The position numbers and the translations under genes are program-made. Of a stretch of DNA of 17,758 bases, positions 1 to 8,197 are shown piece by piece (positions within the stretch are counted from its first letter, which is position 1; every line of letters starts with the position of its first letter). The notes below the pieces were generated by a model that made no database searches, was not told the DNA's origin, and worked only from the letters and a program-made list of their open reading frames with translations. The stretch is from Auxenochlorella pyrenoidosa (lineage: Eukaryota > Chlorophyta > Trebouxiophyceae > Chlorellales > Chlorellaceae), in contig KQ481993.1 of NCBI GenBank assembly GCA_001430745.1, positions 2,102,841-2,120,598 of the forward strand, written 5' to 3'.

Positions 1-2
1 TG

Positions 3-59
3 CGGCAGCTGCTGGGCGCTCTGGACTTTTCGAGGCACTTCGAGGCCAGCATGGCATGA
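3..59 (+). CDS. Possible 3' end of an unidentified gene
   Basis: The first 59 bases hold a short open frame that ends in TGA and reads as a plausible C-terminus (RQLLGALDFSRHFEASMA). The gene would lie mostly outside the window, so no family can be assigned. Support is the coding-like composition and a chlorophyte-type TGTAA signal about 735 nt downstream (794-798). That would be a long but not extreme algal 3' UTR. Another frame is also open here (1-429), as is common in GC-rich DNA, so this call is weak. Confidence 0.3.
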   Translation, partial: RQLLGALDFSRHFEASMA

Positions 60-1340
60 GGCTCTGTGGCAGTCGGCTGCGCTTGCTGGTCTGGCGGGAG
101 CGGCTCTTCCCTCTCTTTCTCACCCCCCTTGCCAAGGGTCACCTTGCAACCATCAAGATTTGGTTCTTAGCTCCCTTGAACTGTCAGCAATGTTTCAGCA
201 GCAGGGCATGCAGCACGCGCTGCGCAGGGGGACAAGCGCAGGGGGCGCATGCAGCGTGGCACAGCAGAGGAGGTCAGGAAGCGGTGCCTTTGGTGCCGGG
301 GGCAAAGTCTGGGGCTGGCTGAGGCAGCAGTCACTCTGCTGCCCTGATAGGCCGTGCCGGGTGGGCCGCTGCGCCCCGCAAGCAAGCAGCCACAGGCTTG
401 CAGATGTGCGGCGTGCTGGCGAGCCCTGAGCCCTGCTCAGGCCTCGCCTTGTCCAGGAGCAGGGGAGCTCCTGACAGCTTCTGCAGGAGGGTCGCGACAC
501 CGCTGCGGCAGCTGCCAGGCAGTGGGGCTGACAGGCGGATGCACGATGCACTCGACCTGAACGCAATGGCGAGGAGTGGCAACACGGGTGGCCAGGATGC
601 AAGCAGGGGAGCCTGCATGCTGGACGGCAGGGCTGCAGGTCGATGTGACTCACTTCCTCTGCTGTCAGCTCGAGGGCAAGGGTCAGGGACAGCCTGCAGC
701 TGGAAGGCTGGAATGGGGTACAGCAGTCGACATCAGCTGCAGGGGCTGGGGCAGCCGGGACCGCAGAAATCTTCCAGCTGTGGTCCTCGATACTGTAAGC
801 TATCGCAGCAATGGACGTCTGCGCTTTGTACGACGCCACGCCTGACTCGGCCAGCTTGGGTGCTGCGAGGCAACGGGAAGCAAGCCGGTTGGACGGCGGC
901 AGCAGGTGCAGCGGTATGGCGGCAACACGTTTGGCGGTGTTTCGATGGCGCGCTGAGTTCGCTTACTTCGGAAAGCTTCAGCATCGCGAGGAAGCTTTGC
1001 TTGCGAGGCAGGGGTCGTGGAGAGCGAGCACATGGCTGCGGCCCGGATGAGCTGGAGCCTGGCAAGGCAGGAACGAGCCCCAGTCCTCCGATTTGCCGTT
1101 TAGACATGTGTATGAGATGCTAGGGCCGGCAAAGTCGCCGTGTTCGCGTCCAGCTCCCATGCACACCAGAGCAGGCACAGCGTGCGCTGTGCTGCCACTC
1201 ACTTAAACCGTGTTGCCCGCATACCTCGGAGTAGAGAGGTGTTTAGGCGGCATTACTCTCGGCGCCATACAAGCCAACGGCCCCTTCTTGGCCCTCTCTG
1301 TCCCGCATCGCCACCGTGCCTCTGCCTGCTGTCGCCCAGC
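60..1340. other. Stretch with no confident gene
   Basis: About 1.3 kb follows the possible gene end. Several frames are open because the DNA is GC-rich, but none gives a convincing exon chain or recognisable domain. The best isolated candidate is a 79-codon plus-strand frame at 811-1050. It begins in a good start context (gcaATGG) and has a reasonably mixed composition, but no donor or partner exon could be tied to it. The first ~740 nt are probably 3' UTR of the leftmost gene. The rest is probably upstream sequence of the candidate gene at 1341. Confidence 0.4.
794..798 (+). promoter_or_regulatory. Candidate poly(A) signal TGTAA
   Basis: TGTAA is the characteristic chlorophyte polyadenylation signal. 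This copy is on the plus strand, downstream of the possible gene end at 59. A single pentamer can occur by chance. Confidence 0.3.
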
Positions 1341-2042
1341 ATGGCGCACCATCAGCCCATGTATCTGCCTGGCTCTCCTGGGCTTGCTGTCGTGCTTGGT
1401 GAGTGCATAACGGGGATGCGGCAAAGTAGCGTGCTGCAGCTGCAGCTGCCGCGGCTGCCGCCACTTTACGCGCTGCGCCTCTGTGCCCTGCCTGCGCCGC
1501 AGTTGAGAAACGGCCGCTGGCGGGAGAGGTTCTCAAGCCTGGCAGCCCTGGGGCAGCCTGCAGGGATGCCTCGAGCACGCCCACGCTTGGCAGCTGGACG
1601 ATTGGGGCTGGGAAGCGGAAGAACGGTACTGGCTGTCGCGTGCCATCGGTCGACTTTGACGTCCCCTTCTCCCTTGCGGACATCAGCTTGCGAGACGCCT
1701 CTGAGGAGGTGAGTTGGTAAGGTGAGAAACGATATGTTTCTCGACAGCAGGCAACTTACTGGGGCGTTGTCCCGCATGTGCCAACAAACGCCTGCAGCTC
1801 TCACGCTGCTATGCAACCGCCCCCCTCCTGCCACCACCCTACAGTCTGTCGAGCCCCCCTCCCAGCCCTGGGCTGCAGCGAGCCGCAAGACAGAATGCGA
1901 CGATGGTGCGCCCGCAACCAGCGGCAAACAAGTGCATAGCGGCGGGGCTCCTCGCTCCATGTTGCGCTGCGCGGCCGCCAAGGTGCACGCGTCGTGCAGG
2001 CAGCTGGCCCGCTCGGTGTGCCCTCGCCGCTCGCGTGCCTGA
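1341..2042 (+). CDS. Candidate three-exon gene, unknown function (153 aa)
   Basis: The proposed exons are 1341-1398, 1503-1708 and 1845-2042. They join in phase: exon 1 ends after one base of a codon at GTGAGT, exon 2 starts after a CGCCGCAG acceptor and ends on a codon boundary at GTGAGT, and exon 3 starts after a pyrimidine-rich tract ending in CTACAG. The stop is TGA at 2040-2042. The product starts MAHHQPMYLPGSPG, is rich in Gly, Ser, Pro, Arg and Lys, and includes the coding-like stretch VDFDVPFSLADISLRDASEE at the end of exon 2. There is no signal peptide, membrane segment or family I recognise. Exon 3 overlaps a second open frame (1903-2283), so the C-terminus is uncertain. Exon 2 has a degenerate homologue at 3690-3800. 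No TGTAA was found soon after the stop. The matched phases and splice sites are the main support. Confidence 0.42.
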
Positions 2043-2386
2043 TGGAAGGCATGGCTTGGGCGGCAGCCCTGCAACAGTGGGCTCCCTGATGCCTTTCCAC
2101 AGCCAGCTCGCTCAGCCCAGCTTAGTTGGCCTGCTGCACAGATATGCGGATCTCAGCAAGCAGGCCACCTGGCCTATCCCTCTCTCTTGTGCTTTGTGCT
2201 TCCAATGCACAAGGCTGGAGAATCTGCACATGTTGTTCGTGCGGTCACAAGAAGAGCAGATGCAAAGAATAGAGCACACGTGAATAAGGTGTAGCAACGA
2301 GCTCACTGCATGAGCAGGAAAGCAGCAGGCAGAGCGCGGTTTGCATGCATGCATTCTTGGTTCGACACCGCAATGCCCTCTGCCCC
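2043..2386. other. Convergent intergenic / 3' UTR region
   Basis: This stretch lies between the stop of the plus-strand candidate gene and the stop of the minus-strand BTB gene. It probably holds both 3' UTRs. It contains one copy of the element shared downstream of both BTB paralogues (about 2260-2280). No TGTAA was found on either strand. Confidence 0.4.
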
Positions 2387-3492
2387 TCAACTAAAGGCGA
2401 TGAGGGCCTCCTCTGCTCGGCGCTGCAGATCCGTCGCTTCCTGCTGCTTGCCGCGCTGGTCGAGCGGGAACTCGGCGATACCGAGCACCGCCAGCCGCGA
2501 CCGCCGCACCAGGGCGCACCGCTCCAAGGCCTCCAGCTCCTTGCACCGCGCGTCTCGCATCGCGCACTGCAGCGGCTGCAACTCGGCTTCCCAGGCGGCG
2601 CGGGGGACTGCGTCCGGGTGCTCTGCCCTGACGGCTGCTCGCCGCTCGCGGGCGGCAGCTATCGCCGCCTCAAAGCGCTGCCGCGCCCCGGCCAGCTCTG
2701 CTTGGGCCGCCGCTTCTGCCTCTTCAACCTCGTCCAGCAGTGCAGCACGTGCCGCCAGCAGGCAGTCCTCTCGGGCCTGCTCGAGCAGGGGAGAGAAGCG
2801 AGCACAGCATGCGCAGTTTCTGCTCATGCGCGCATGCGTGGATGGGTAGATGCACCAAATGGTGCGATGCATGGCCACGTGCCAAAACCCACGGTTCATG
2901 CCCCGCCTGGGTCCGTGGCCATGAACAGCCAGGCCTTGCGCGGGCCCACGGAACCCGCAGCAGCACACGGCAGGAAGTTCAGGGCGTGGCGGCGCGGCAG
3001 AGCAGGACAGCCTCACCTGGCGCCGTTGCTGCGCCGCCAAGGCCGCGTCCACAGCGTCCGCCAAGCGATCCAGCCCATAGAAGTCTGCCTCCAGCCGCAG
3101 CTCTCGCAGCTCAGCTGGCGAGTCTGGCAGTGCCGCTGGGGCGCCGCCGTGCCGCAGGCAGTCCAGAATGCGGTCAAAGTGCTTTGGGTTCCTGCGACAA
3201 ATGGCGCAGATCGCTGAGTCGAGTGAAACGCGTATGCACTGTGAGCTGGCTGATGCCAAGTCAAATGTACCTTGTGCCTGCAGGGCAGCTGCAGGGGTTT
3301 CCCGCCGCCGCCGCCGCTGGTGCTGCACCTGTCGATGAAGGGCCGGCCCTCGCGATCAAGCGTGCCCGGTTGCATGTCGCCACTAAACATGCTGGCCAGC
3401 ATGCCCGGGACGTTGCGCAGCGTGGCGAGCGATGTGGCGAACACCCGGCCGCCCACGTTGAGCTCAATGATTCCTTTGACCGGGTTTTCCAT
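2387..3492 (-). CDS. KCTD-like BTB/T1 domain protein, intact copy
   Basis: The exons on the minus strand are 3492-3329, 3191-3017 and 2776-2387, encoding 242 aa. The donors are GTGCAG and GTGAGG, the acceptors GTCGCAG and GAGCAG, and all phases match. An in-frame TAA lies upstream of the ATG at 3492, which supports this start. Residues 7-110 are a BTB/T1 (K-channel tetramerisation-type) domain: IIELNVGGRVFATSLATLRN, then GTLDREGRPFIDR, KHFDRILDCLRHGG and LRLEADFYGLDRLA. The VGG, FIDR, FxxILxxLR and EAxFYxL motifs are all present. Residues 114-242 are a charged, Ala/Glu/Arg-rich helical region, probably coiled coil. The protein has no membrane segment, so it is not a channel itself. KCTD-type proteins usually oligomerise and often act as adaptors, for example with cullin-3 ligases; that role here is inference. 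A CCG repeat lies in intron 1 (3302-3317). A frameshifted paralogue sits immediately upstream. Confidence 0.85.
3302..3317. repeat. Short CCG trinucleotide run in BTB intron 1
   Basis: About five CCG units lie just inside intron 1 of the intact BTB gene, some 11 nt from its donor. If the donor is skipped the run reads as polyglycine on the minus strand. The other BTB copy lacks the run. Confidence 0.7.
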
Positions 3493-3955
3493 ATTCAACT
3501 GGTCACCAGAGGTTTGGCCCCGTTATGCGTCGCGACCCCAAAGATGCGGCCTGCACCACCCCGCCAGCGAGGACGCTGCAGCTCGAGGCGGCGCCACGCA
3601 GCTTCGGCTGTGGCCAGGCATCCATGGGGTCTGGTGTAGGACAGTTCTGTGCATTATGAACAGAGCAAGTGATTGGCACTAGATTACGGTGGACCCTAGA
3701 GCACACGAACGCATGGCAGCTGGAGGATTGGAGCTGGGGAGCCAGGAGAGCGGCACCGGCTCCTGTGCGCACTCTCTCTCTGACATCCCCAACCTTGCGT
3801 ATGTCTTTGGTGCAATTAAAAATCCCAAGGGCACGTTGCAAGTGCACTGTCAAGAATGGCGCATGCAAAGAATAGAGCACAGTCAGGCAGGTGTGGCAAG
3901 TGGGCTCACAAATATGGGCAGGGAAGCGGCAGACGAACAGAGGCACCTCTCTCAC
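3493..3955. other. Spacer between the two BTB paralogues
   Basis: This region should hold the promoter and 5' UTR of the intact BTB gene and the 3' UTR of the broken one. It also carries the decayed exon-2 homologue (3690-3800) and the shared 3' element (about 3866). Around 3795-3835 the sequence is noticeably richer in A/T than its surroundings. No TGTAA for the broken copy was found. Confidence 0.45.
3690..3800 (+). pseudogene. Decayed copy of exon 2 of the unknown gene at 1341
   Basis: Bases 3693-3790 align with about 1572-1675. The pairing runs from CTAGAGCACACGAACGCATG (CTCGAGCACGCCCACGCTTG in the gene), through GGCAGCTGGAGGATTGGAGC, to CCCCAACCTTGCG at the right edge. In the frame used by the gene model this copy hits TGA within the block, and no matching exon 1 or exon 3 is nearby. 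It is best read as a fragment carried along with the BTB duplication. Confidence 0.55.
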
Positions 3956-5098
3956 TCAACTCAGGGCAATGATGGCTTCCTCCGCACGGCGCTGTAGGTC
4001 AGTCTTTTCCCGCCACTGATTCTCCCGCCGCTGATCAAGCGCGAACTCGCCGATGCCAAGCACCGCAATCCACGACCGCCGCGCCTGGGCGCAACGGTCC
4101 ATCGCCGCCAATTCCTTGCCAAGCTCGGCTTGCAATGCGTCCTTCAGCGGCTGCAGTCTAGCTTCCCAGACAGCTTGAGGGACTGCTCCGGGGTGCAGTG
4201 CCCTGACGGCTGCCAACCCCGTGTGGGCAGCTTCTATGAGCTCCGCAAGGCGCTGCCGCGCCCCGACCAGCTCTGCCTCTGCCGCCGTTTCTGCCTCTTC
4301 TGCCTCGCCCAGCAGTGCAGCACGTGCCGCCAGCAGTGCAGCACGTGCCGCCAGCAGACGGTCCTCAGCGGCCTGCTTGCCAAAATATAGAGAAAGCAAA
4401 GGGCACAGGACGGCTCTTCAAGTTGCTGCTGGGTGCACCAAATGGTGGGATGCACGGGCATTCCTCAGCATCACATCTCCGCCTTACCTTGTAGCCCCAC
4501 GATGGCCAGACCTTGTGAGAAGCCCCAGTAAAGCGCAGCAGCACAGGTGGCAAGCTCGGAGCATGGCGGCACGACGAGGCAGGCCTCACACCCGACCGCA
4601 CCTGGCGCCGCTCCTGGCGCCGCTCCTGCTCTGCTGCCGCCTTGGCCAGAGCTTTTCCCGCCTCAGCCAGAGCTTCTGCCAGGCGTTCCAGCCCATAGAA
4701 GTCTGCCTCCAGCTGCATCTCGCGCTGCTCGGCTGGCGAGTCTGGCAGGACCCCAGGGGCGCCGCCGTGCCGCAGGCTGTCAAGAAATTGCTTCGGACTC
4801 CTGCAGCATGCAGCGCGGCTCAGTGCGGCCAGCTGAATGGAGCAATGCTACGCTCATAATTTGGTTGAATCCGCCGATAGCAAGCCATGTGGGCAGATGC
4901 GGCCCGCAGCCCTGCCGCCGCGGGCGCTGCACCTGTCGATGAAGGGCCGGCCCTCGCGATCAAGCGTGCCCGGTTGCATGTCGACCCCAAACATGCTGCC
5001 AGCATGCCCGGGGCGTTGCGCAGGGTGGCGAGCGAGGTGGCGAACACCCGGCCGCCCACGTTGACCTCGATTATCCCTTCGGCCAGAGGTGTTTCCAT
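3956..5098 (-). pseudogene. BTB/T1 domain paralogue with a one-base frameshift
   Basis: The homologous exons on the minus strand are 5098-4933, 4800-4602 and 4372-3956. Splice sites correspond one-to-one with the intact copy. Exon 1 starts METPLAEGIIEVNVGGRVFA, so the T1 start is preserved. At about 4997-5000 the minus strand reads CTGGCAGCATG where the intact copy reads CTGGCCAGCATG. The lost C shifts frame after APGMLA and gives a different tail that ends in a stop if translated. Exons 2 and 3 remain open in the original frame: LRHGGAP, LEADFYGLERLAEAL, then a long Ala/Glu helix. The T1 core is thus lost although the rest is well kept. This is either a young pseudogene or a base-call error. 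Exon 2 is 24 nt longer than in the intact copy, partly from a repeated ERRQ, and exon 3 has a 21-bp in-frame duplication. Confidence 0.7.
4310..4351 (-). repeat. Perfect 21-bp tandem duplication in exon 3 of BTB copy B
   Basis: Two identical 21-nt units lie back to back and keep frame, producing LLAARAALLAARAALL. The intact paralogue has a single LLAARAALL. This is a slippage-type expansion in the predicted coiled coil. Confidence 0.9.
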
Positions 5099-5944
5099 CT
5101 TTAGCTGATCTGCGAGGGGCTGGGCCCAGTATGCGTCGCGATCACAACGATGCTGCCTGAACCCCTGCTGGCACCGACGTGGACGGTACATCGCAGGGTG
5201 ACGCCGCGTGGCGGGCATGTTCGGCTGTGGCCAGGCATGCATGAGGTATGGGAAGGAAGGCAAAGCTATGCATAACAGAGTGGTAGAAAGCTGCGCGAAA
5301 GAAGAACCAACATGCACTAGCAAGCAGCGAAGACACGGTCGCTCTGGCGGTGCCCTGCTGCGTGCAGTAGCAGGCACGCAGGCAGTCAAAAGTGTGCTGC
5401 TTCGGGCACACGATGCATTGCGCTTGGCACCCTGATGCAATATGGTTGCGGGCATTCTATGTATGCATCGCACAGTTTGGCGCTCCATGGTAACGCAGCT
5501 GGCGAAGGTGCTGCCGCCCTGCCTGGTTGGCCTGGTGGCTGCTGCTGTACAGACACATCCGCCAAGTGCGGAGCGGGGTGCATGAGCGAGTGGCCACATG
5601 CTTGGGTGCACAGTTCTGATGGTAGCCCAGTGCAGTCAGCCAATCCTCGCGCTGCAGCCTTGACAGCCGCTGGATCCCAGCAGCAACTGCTAGTACGCCA
5701 GGCGCGCTGCGTGGCTGCTGGCACCAGCACGAAAACCCTGGCGGACCGGTCTACCCTGCTAGATCCGACCCTCCCCTGTGTACCCTTGAATCTGTGAGCT
5801 TGTTAAGCGGGAGGCTCAGAACTGTGTCAAGCGTCACGTCGTCCGGCGCCATCGACTTAGCCCTTGAAGTCAAGGGCCTCCCACCGCTGTCTTTGGGCTT
5901 ATAGTGCACAGATATAGCCAATTGAACGGTCCGGAGGCGACGGG
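5099..5944. other. Divergent upstream region (BTB copy B and GH16 gene)
   Basis: The 846 nt separate the start of the minus-strand BTB copy from the start of the plus-strand glucanase, so it should contain both promoters. The first ~180 nt are homologous to the region upstream of the intact BTB gene. Several frames are open, including the minus frame running into the BTB start from 5611, but none shows a recognisable domain. The last ~60 nt before the glucanase start include a CTTATAG that could serve as a TATA-like element. Confidence 0.4.
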
Positions 5945-7769
5945 ATGCCGGCCGCTGGCCCGGCCGCGGGCCTCCTCGCGCTGCAGCTGCTGGCCCTCTG
6001 GCTCCCCAGCTGTGCCGCAACCGGTCTGCGCTCGCACAGCGCGTGGGGTCGGCACCTCACAGCGGCACCAGGGGCAGGGGAGACAGGTCCCGCCATCCTT
6101 GCAGCTGCCGCCTCGCAGCTGCGGCCCCCGCCACCGCTGCGCCGGCAGGCCCTGCGGCCCTCCCCAAGCCCACCCGTGCCAAGGCCACGCTGGGTGCTGC
6201 TGTGGGAGGACGGCTTCAACGGCACGGCGCTAGACGGGGGCAAGTGGGAGGCGCTGCAGGGGGACGGCAGCGCCTTTGGCATCCCAGGCTGGTGAGGCGG
6301 GCAGCGCTCAGTGGCTCAACTGCAGTTCCTTTGCAAGTGAAAAGATGCGCGCCCGTCCATTGAGAGTTGCAAGCCGCTGCAGATGGCATGCGCCGGGGCA
6401 GCACACACTCGAGCCTCTGACAGGGATTCCCTTTGCCTCGCCCCTGCAGGGGAAACAATGAGTTGGTGAGCATCCAGACGTTTGCACGCATCATTGCTGG
6501 CGCCGGCCGGGTGGAGCTTTGGGTCGATCTCTTCTCTGATAACCTGGCAATGATCAGCAGGAGGACGCTCGCCGACCAGCTTGGTGGAAACTTTGTTTCA
6601 GAAAGCTCCCTTCCTTTGCCCGCCCTGCGCAGCAAGTGTACACCGGCCGCCCTGCCAATGTGCGCGTCCAGAGCGGCTCTCTGGTCATCACTGCCCGGGC
6701 AGAGCCCGCCGGCAGCCCTTACGGCCGCTACACGTCGGCGCGGCTCCGCACCTCGGGCCGCTTTGCTGTCGCGCCCTCTGCGGCCTACCCGGTTGTGCGC
6801 GTCGAGGCGCGTATCAAGCTGTCTGCAGGTGCGTGAGTACACACATACTGTGGGAGCAGTGTGAGTGCACTGCGAGTCTGCGGGTGGGCAAGAGTTGGCG
6901 GCAGTAGGGGCAGGCAGGGTGCAGGATGGGCCGGCATACGTAGAGCGAGGGTCGCGCATTCAGCCTTGGTCCAAGGCCCGTTGCAACAGCCCGCTCGCCA
7001 TGCTACCTCCCCTGCTTGGCGCGCTGCAGGAGACGGCATGTGGCCGGCTTTTTGGATGCTTCCAGAGGTCAGTGCCCGCTCAAGCAACTCGCATTCGCAT
7101 GCCACCGCTGCAGTGGCAGTTCAGGGTTGGGTGTGCTGGCAGCCCTCGCATCTGGCGCTCTGTTTGAATCCTGCACCACCTTGCGTGTCTGTGAAGCTGG
7201 TTTGTGCCAGCAGTGCGGCTTGCATCAAGGGGCCTTGAGACACGATTTGTTTTGCTTGCACAAGGCAGCAGCCACGTCCACTCACACCCCCATGGCTCCC
7301 GCCTTTTCCTTCTGAGCAGGACTGGGCGTACGGCAACTGGCCCGCGAGTGGGGAGATTGACATAATGGAGGCCCGAAACAGCATGGACTACCTTGTTGGC
7401 AGCCTGCACTGTGGTGGCATCGGAGCGCAGCACACCCTCAACGGCGGCACGCCGGCTGTCATGGCCGACAGGTGGCACGTCTTCGGCCTGGAGTGGGAGG
7501 CCAAGCAGCTGCGGTGGTACCTGGACGGGCGGCAGTACCTGTCGGCCCGCAGCGCCAACGGCACGCGCTCGCCGGCCGGCTGGTACTCTCTAAATGCCGG
7601 GCCCGCCGCCCCCAACGCGCCCTTTGATAAGCCCTTTCATCTGCTGCTGAACATGGCAGTGGGGGGCAACTTCCCTTGGGTTCCCCCCGAGGCGACGGCC
7701 GCCACGCTGGCAGCCGGCCCCAAGCACATGTGGGTCGACTGGGTGCGCGTGAGCGGGCGCACGCCGTAA
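5945..7769 (+). CDS. Secreted GH16-family beta-glucanase (348 aa)
   Basis: The exons are 5945-6291, 6450-6465, 6633-6828, 7030-7067 and 7320-7769. All introns are GT-AG (GTGAGG, GTGAGC, GTGCGT, GTCAGT) and all phases match. Residues 1 to about 25 are a signal peptide with a hydrophobic run (GLLALQLLALWLPSCAA), followed by a Pro/Ala-rich linker to about residue 80. The catalytic domain starts at WVLLWEDGFNGTALD and continues with GIPGWGNNELQVYTGR, VRVQSGSLVITAR and GDGMWPAFWMLPE. The active site is GEIDIMEARN: E211 is the expected nucleophile, D213 the assisting Asp, and E216 the acid/base. Near the end come FHLLLNMAVGGNFPW and WVDWVRV, which complete the fold. GH16 enzymes of this type hydrolyse beta-1,3 or beta-1,3-1,4 glucans. 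Exact specificity is not readable here. The protein is probably extracellular or vacuolar and may act on the algal wall or on food or host glucans. Exon 2 is a 16-nt microexon encoding most of GNNEL. Confidence 0.93.
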
Positions 7770-8197
7770 GCGGGCAGCCGCGAGCGCAGGGCGCCAGCAC
7801 TGCGCATCGACATTTCATCGTTACCTGCCCCCTGTGTTCCAATTGTGTACCATGCATATTCGTCCGCATTCTTTGCACAATTACTTTCACATATGCATTG
7901 ACTGCTTGTAAGGCCTCCGTGTGGCTCTAGCCAGGTAGCTACAGGACAATGAGTGCATGGGCATTGCTTGCAAAGCTCTTGGCGGCCAGTCTGCATGTGT
8001 GTGCACCCACAGAAATAGACAAACCACGCGCTGCCTGCGGCGCTAGCAGGGAGGCAGGGCAGTGCAGCAGCGAAGCGGGAAGTGACTCAAGGCTGGCTGG
8101 CCGCGTGCATGCTGGCAGCAGCAGCAGAGGCAGGCGTGTGCCCGGGATGCTCACAGCACGCCTGCAGCCCGTGCTTGGCACCTCCTTCCTGCAGGGC
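7770..8197. other. Convergent 3' region between GH16 and channel genes
   Basis: The region is bounded by two stop codons on opposite strands and probably contains both 3' UTRs. The glucanase side has a TGTAA at 7907-7911. I found no TGTAA on the minus strand for the channel gene, so its 3' end is undefined and could overlap the glucanase transcript. No open frame here looks coding. Confidence 0.6.
7907..7911 (+). promoter_or_regulatory. Poly(A) signal TGTAA of the GH16 gene
   Basis: TGTAA lies 138 nt after the stop codon, inside a stretch that is A/T-richer than its surroundings. Both distance and motif fit the standard chlorophyte poly(A) signal, so cleavage is expected 10-20 nt downstream. 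Confidence 0.75.

Larger units (their letters stand above)
1570..5280. repeat. Tandem segmental duplication, two unequal blocks
   Basis: Block A (about 1570-3640) contains exon 2 of the unknown gene and the intact BTB gene. Block B (about 3690-5280) contains a decayed copy of that exon and the frameshifted BTB gene, in the same order and orientation. Matches extend beyond coding sequence. ATGCAAAGAATAGAGCACA occurs at the 3' side of both BTB genes (about 2260 and 3866). TTCGGCTGTGGCCAGGCAT occurs on the 5' side of both (about 3602 and 5220). Block A has about 550 extra bases between the exon-2 homologue and the BTB 3' end. Block boundaries are approximate. Confidence 0.75.

Noticed and set aside
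195..839. 214-codon minus-strand frame near the left end
   Set aside because: Cys/Ser/Pro/Ala-rich composition typical of chance frames, no domain, and no coherent splice partners.
2387..3328. A single 313-codon minus-strand frame over the BTB gene
   Set aside because: It reads through introns 1 and 2. The T1 domain is only continuous if exon 1 (another frame) is spliced to 3191, so it is not a separate gene, although retention of intron 2 is possible.
5899..6282. Minus-strand frame over the start of the glucanase gene
   Set aside because: It overlaps the signal peptide and catalytic exons of the strongly supported GH16 gene on the other strand and shows no motif.
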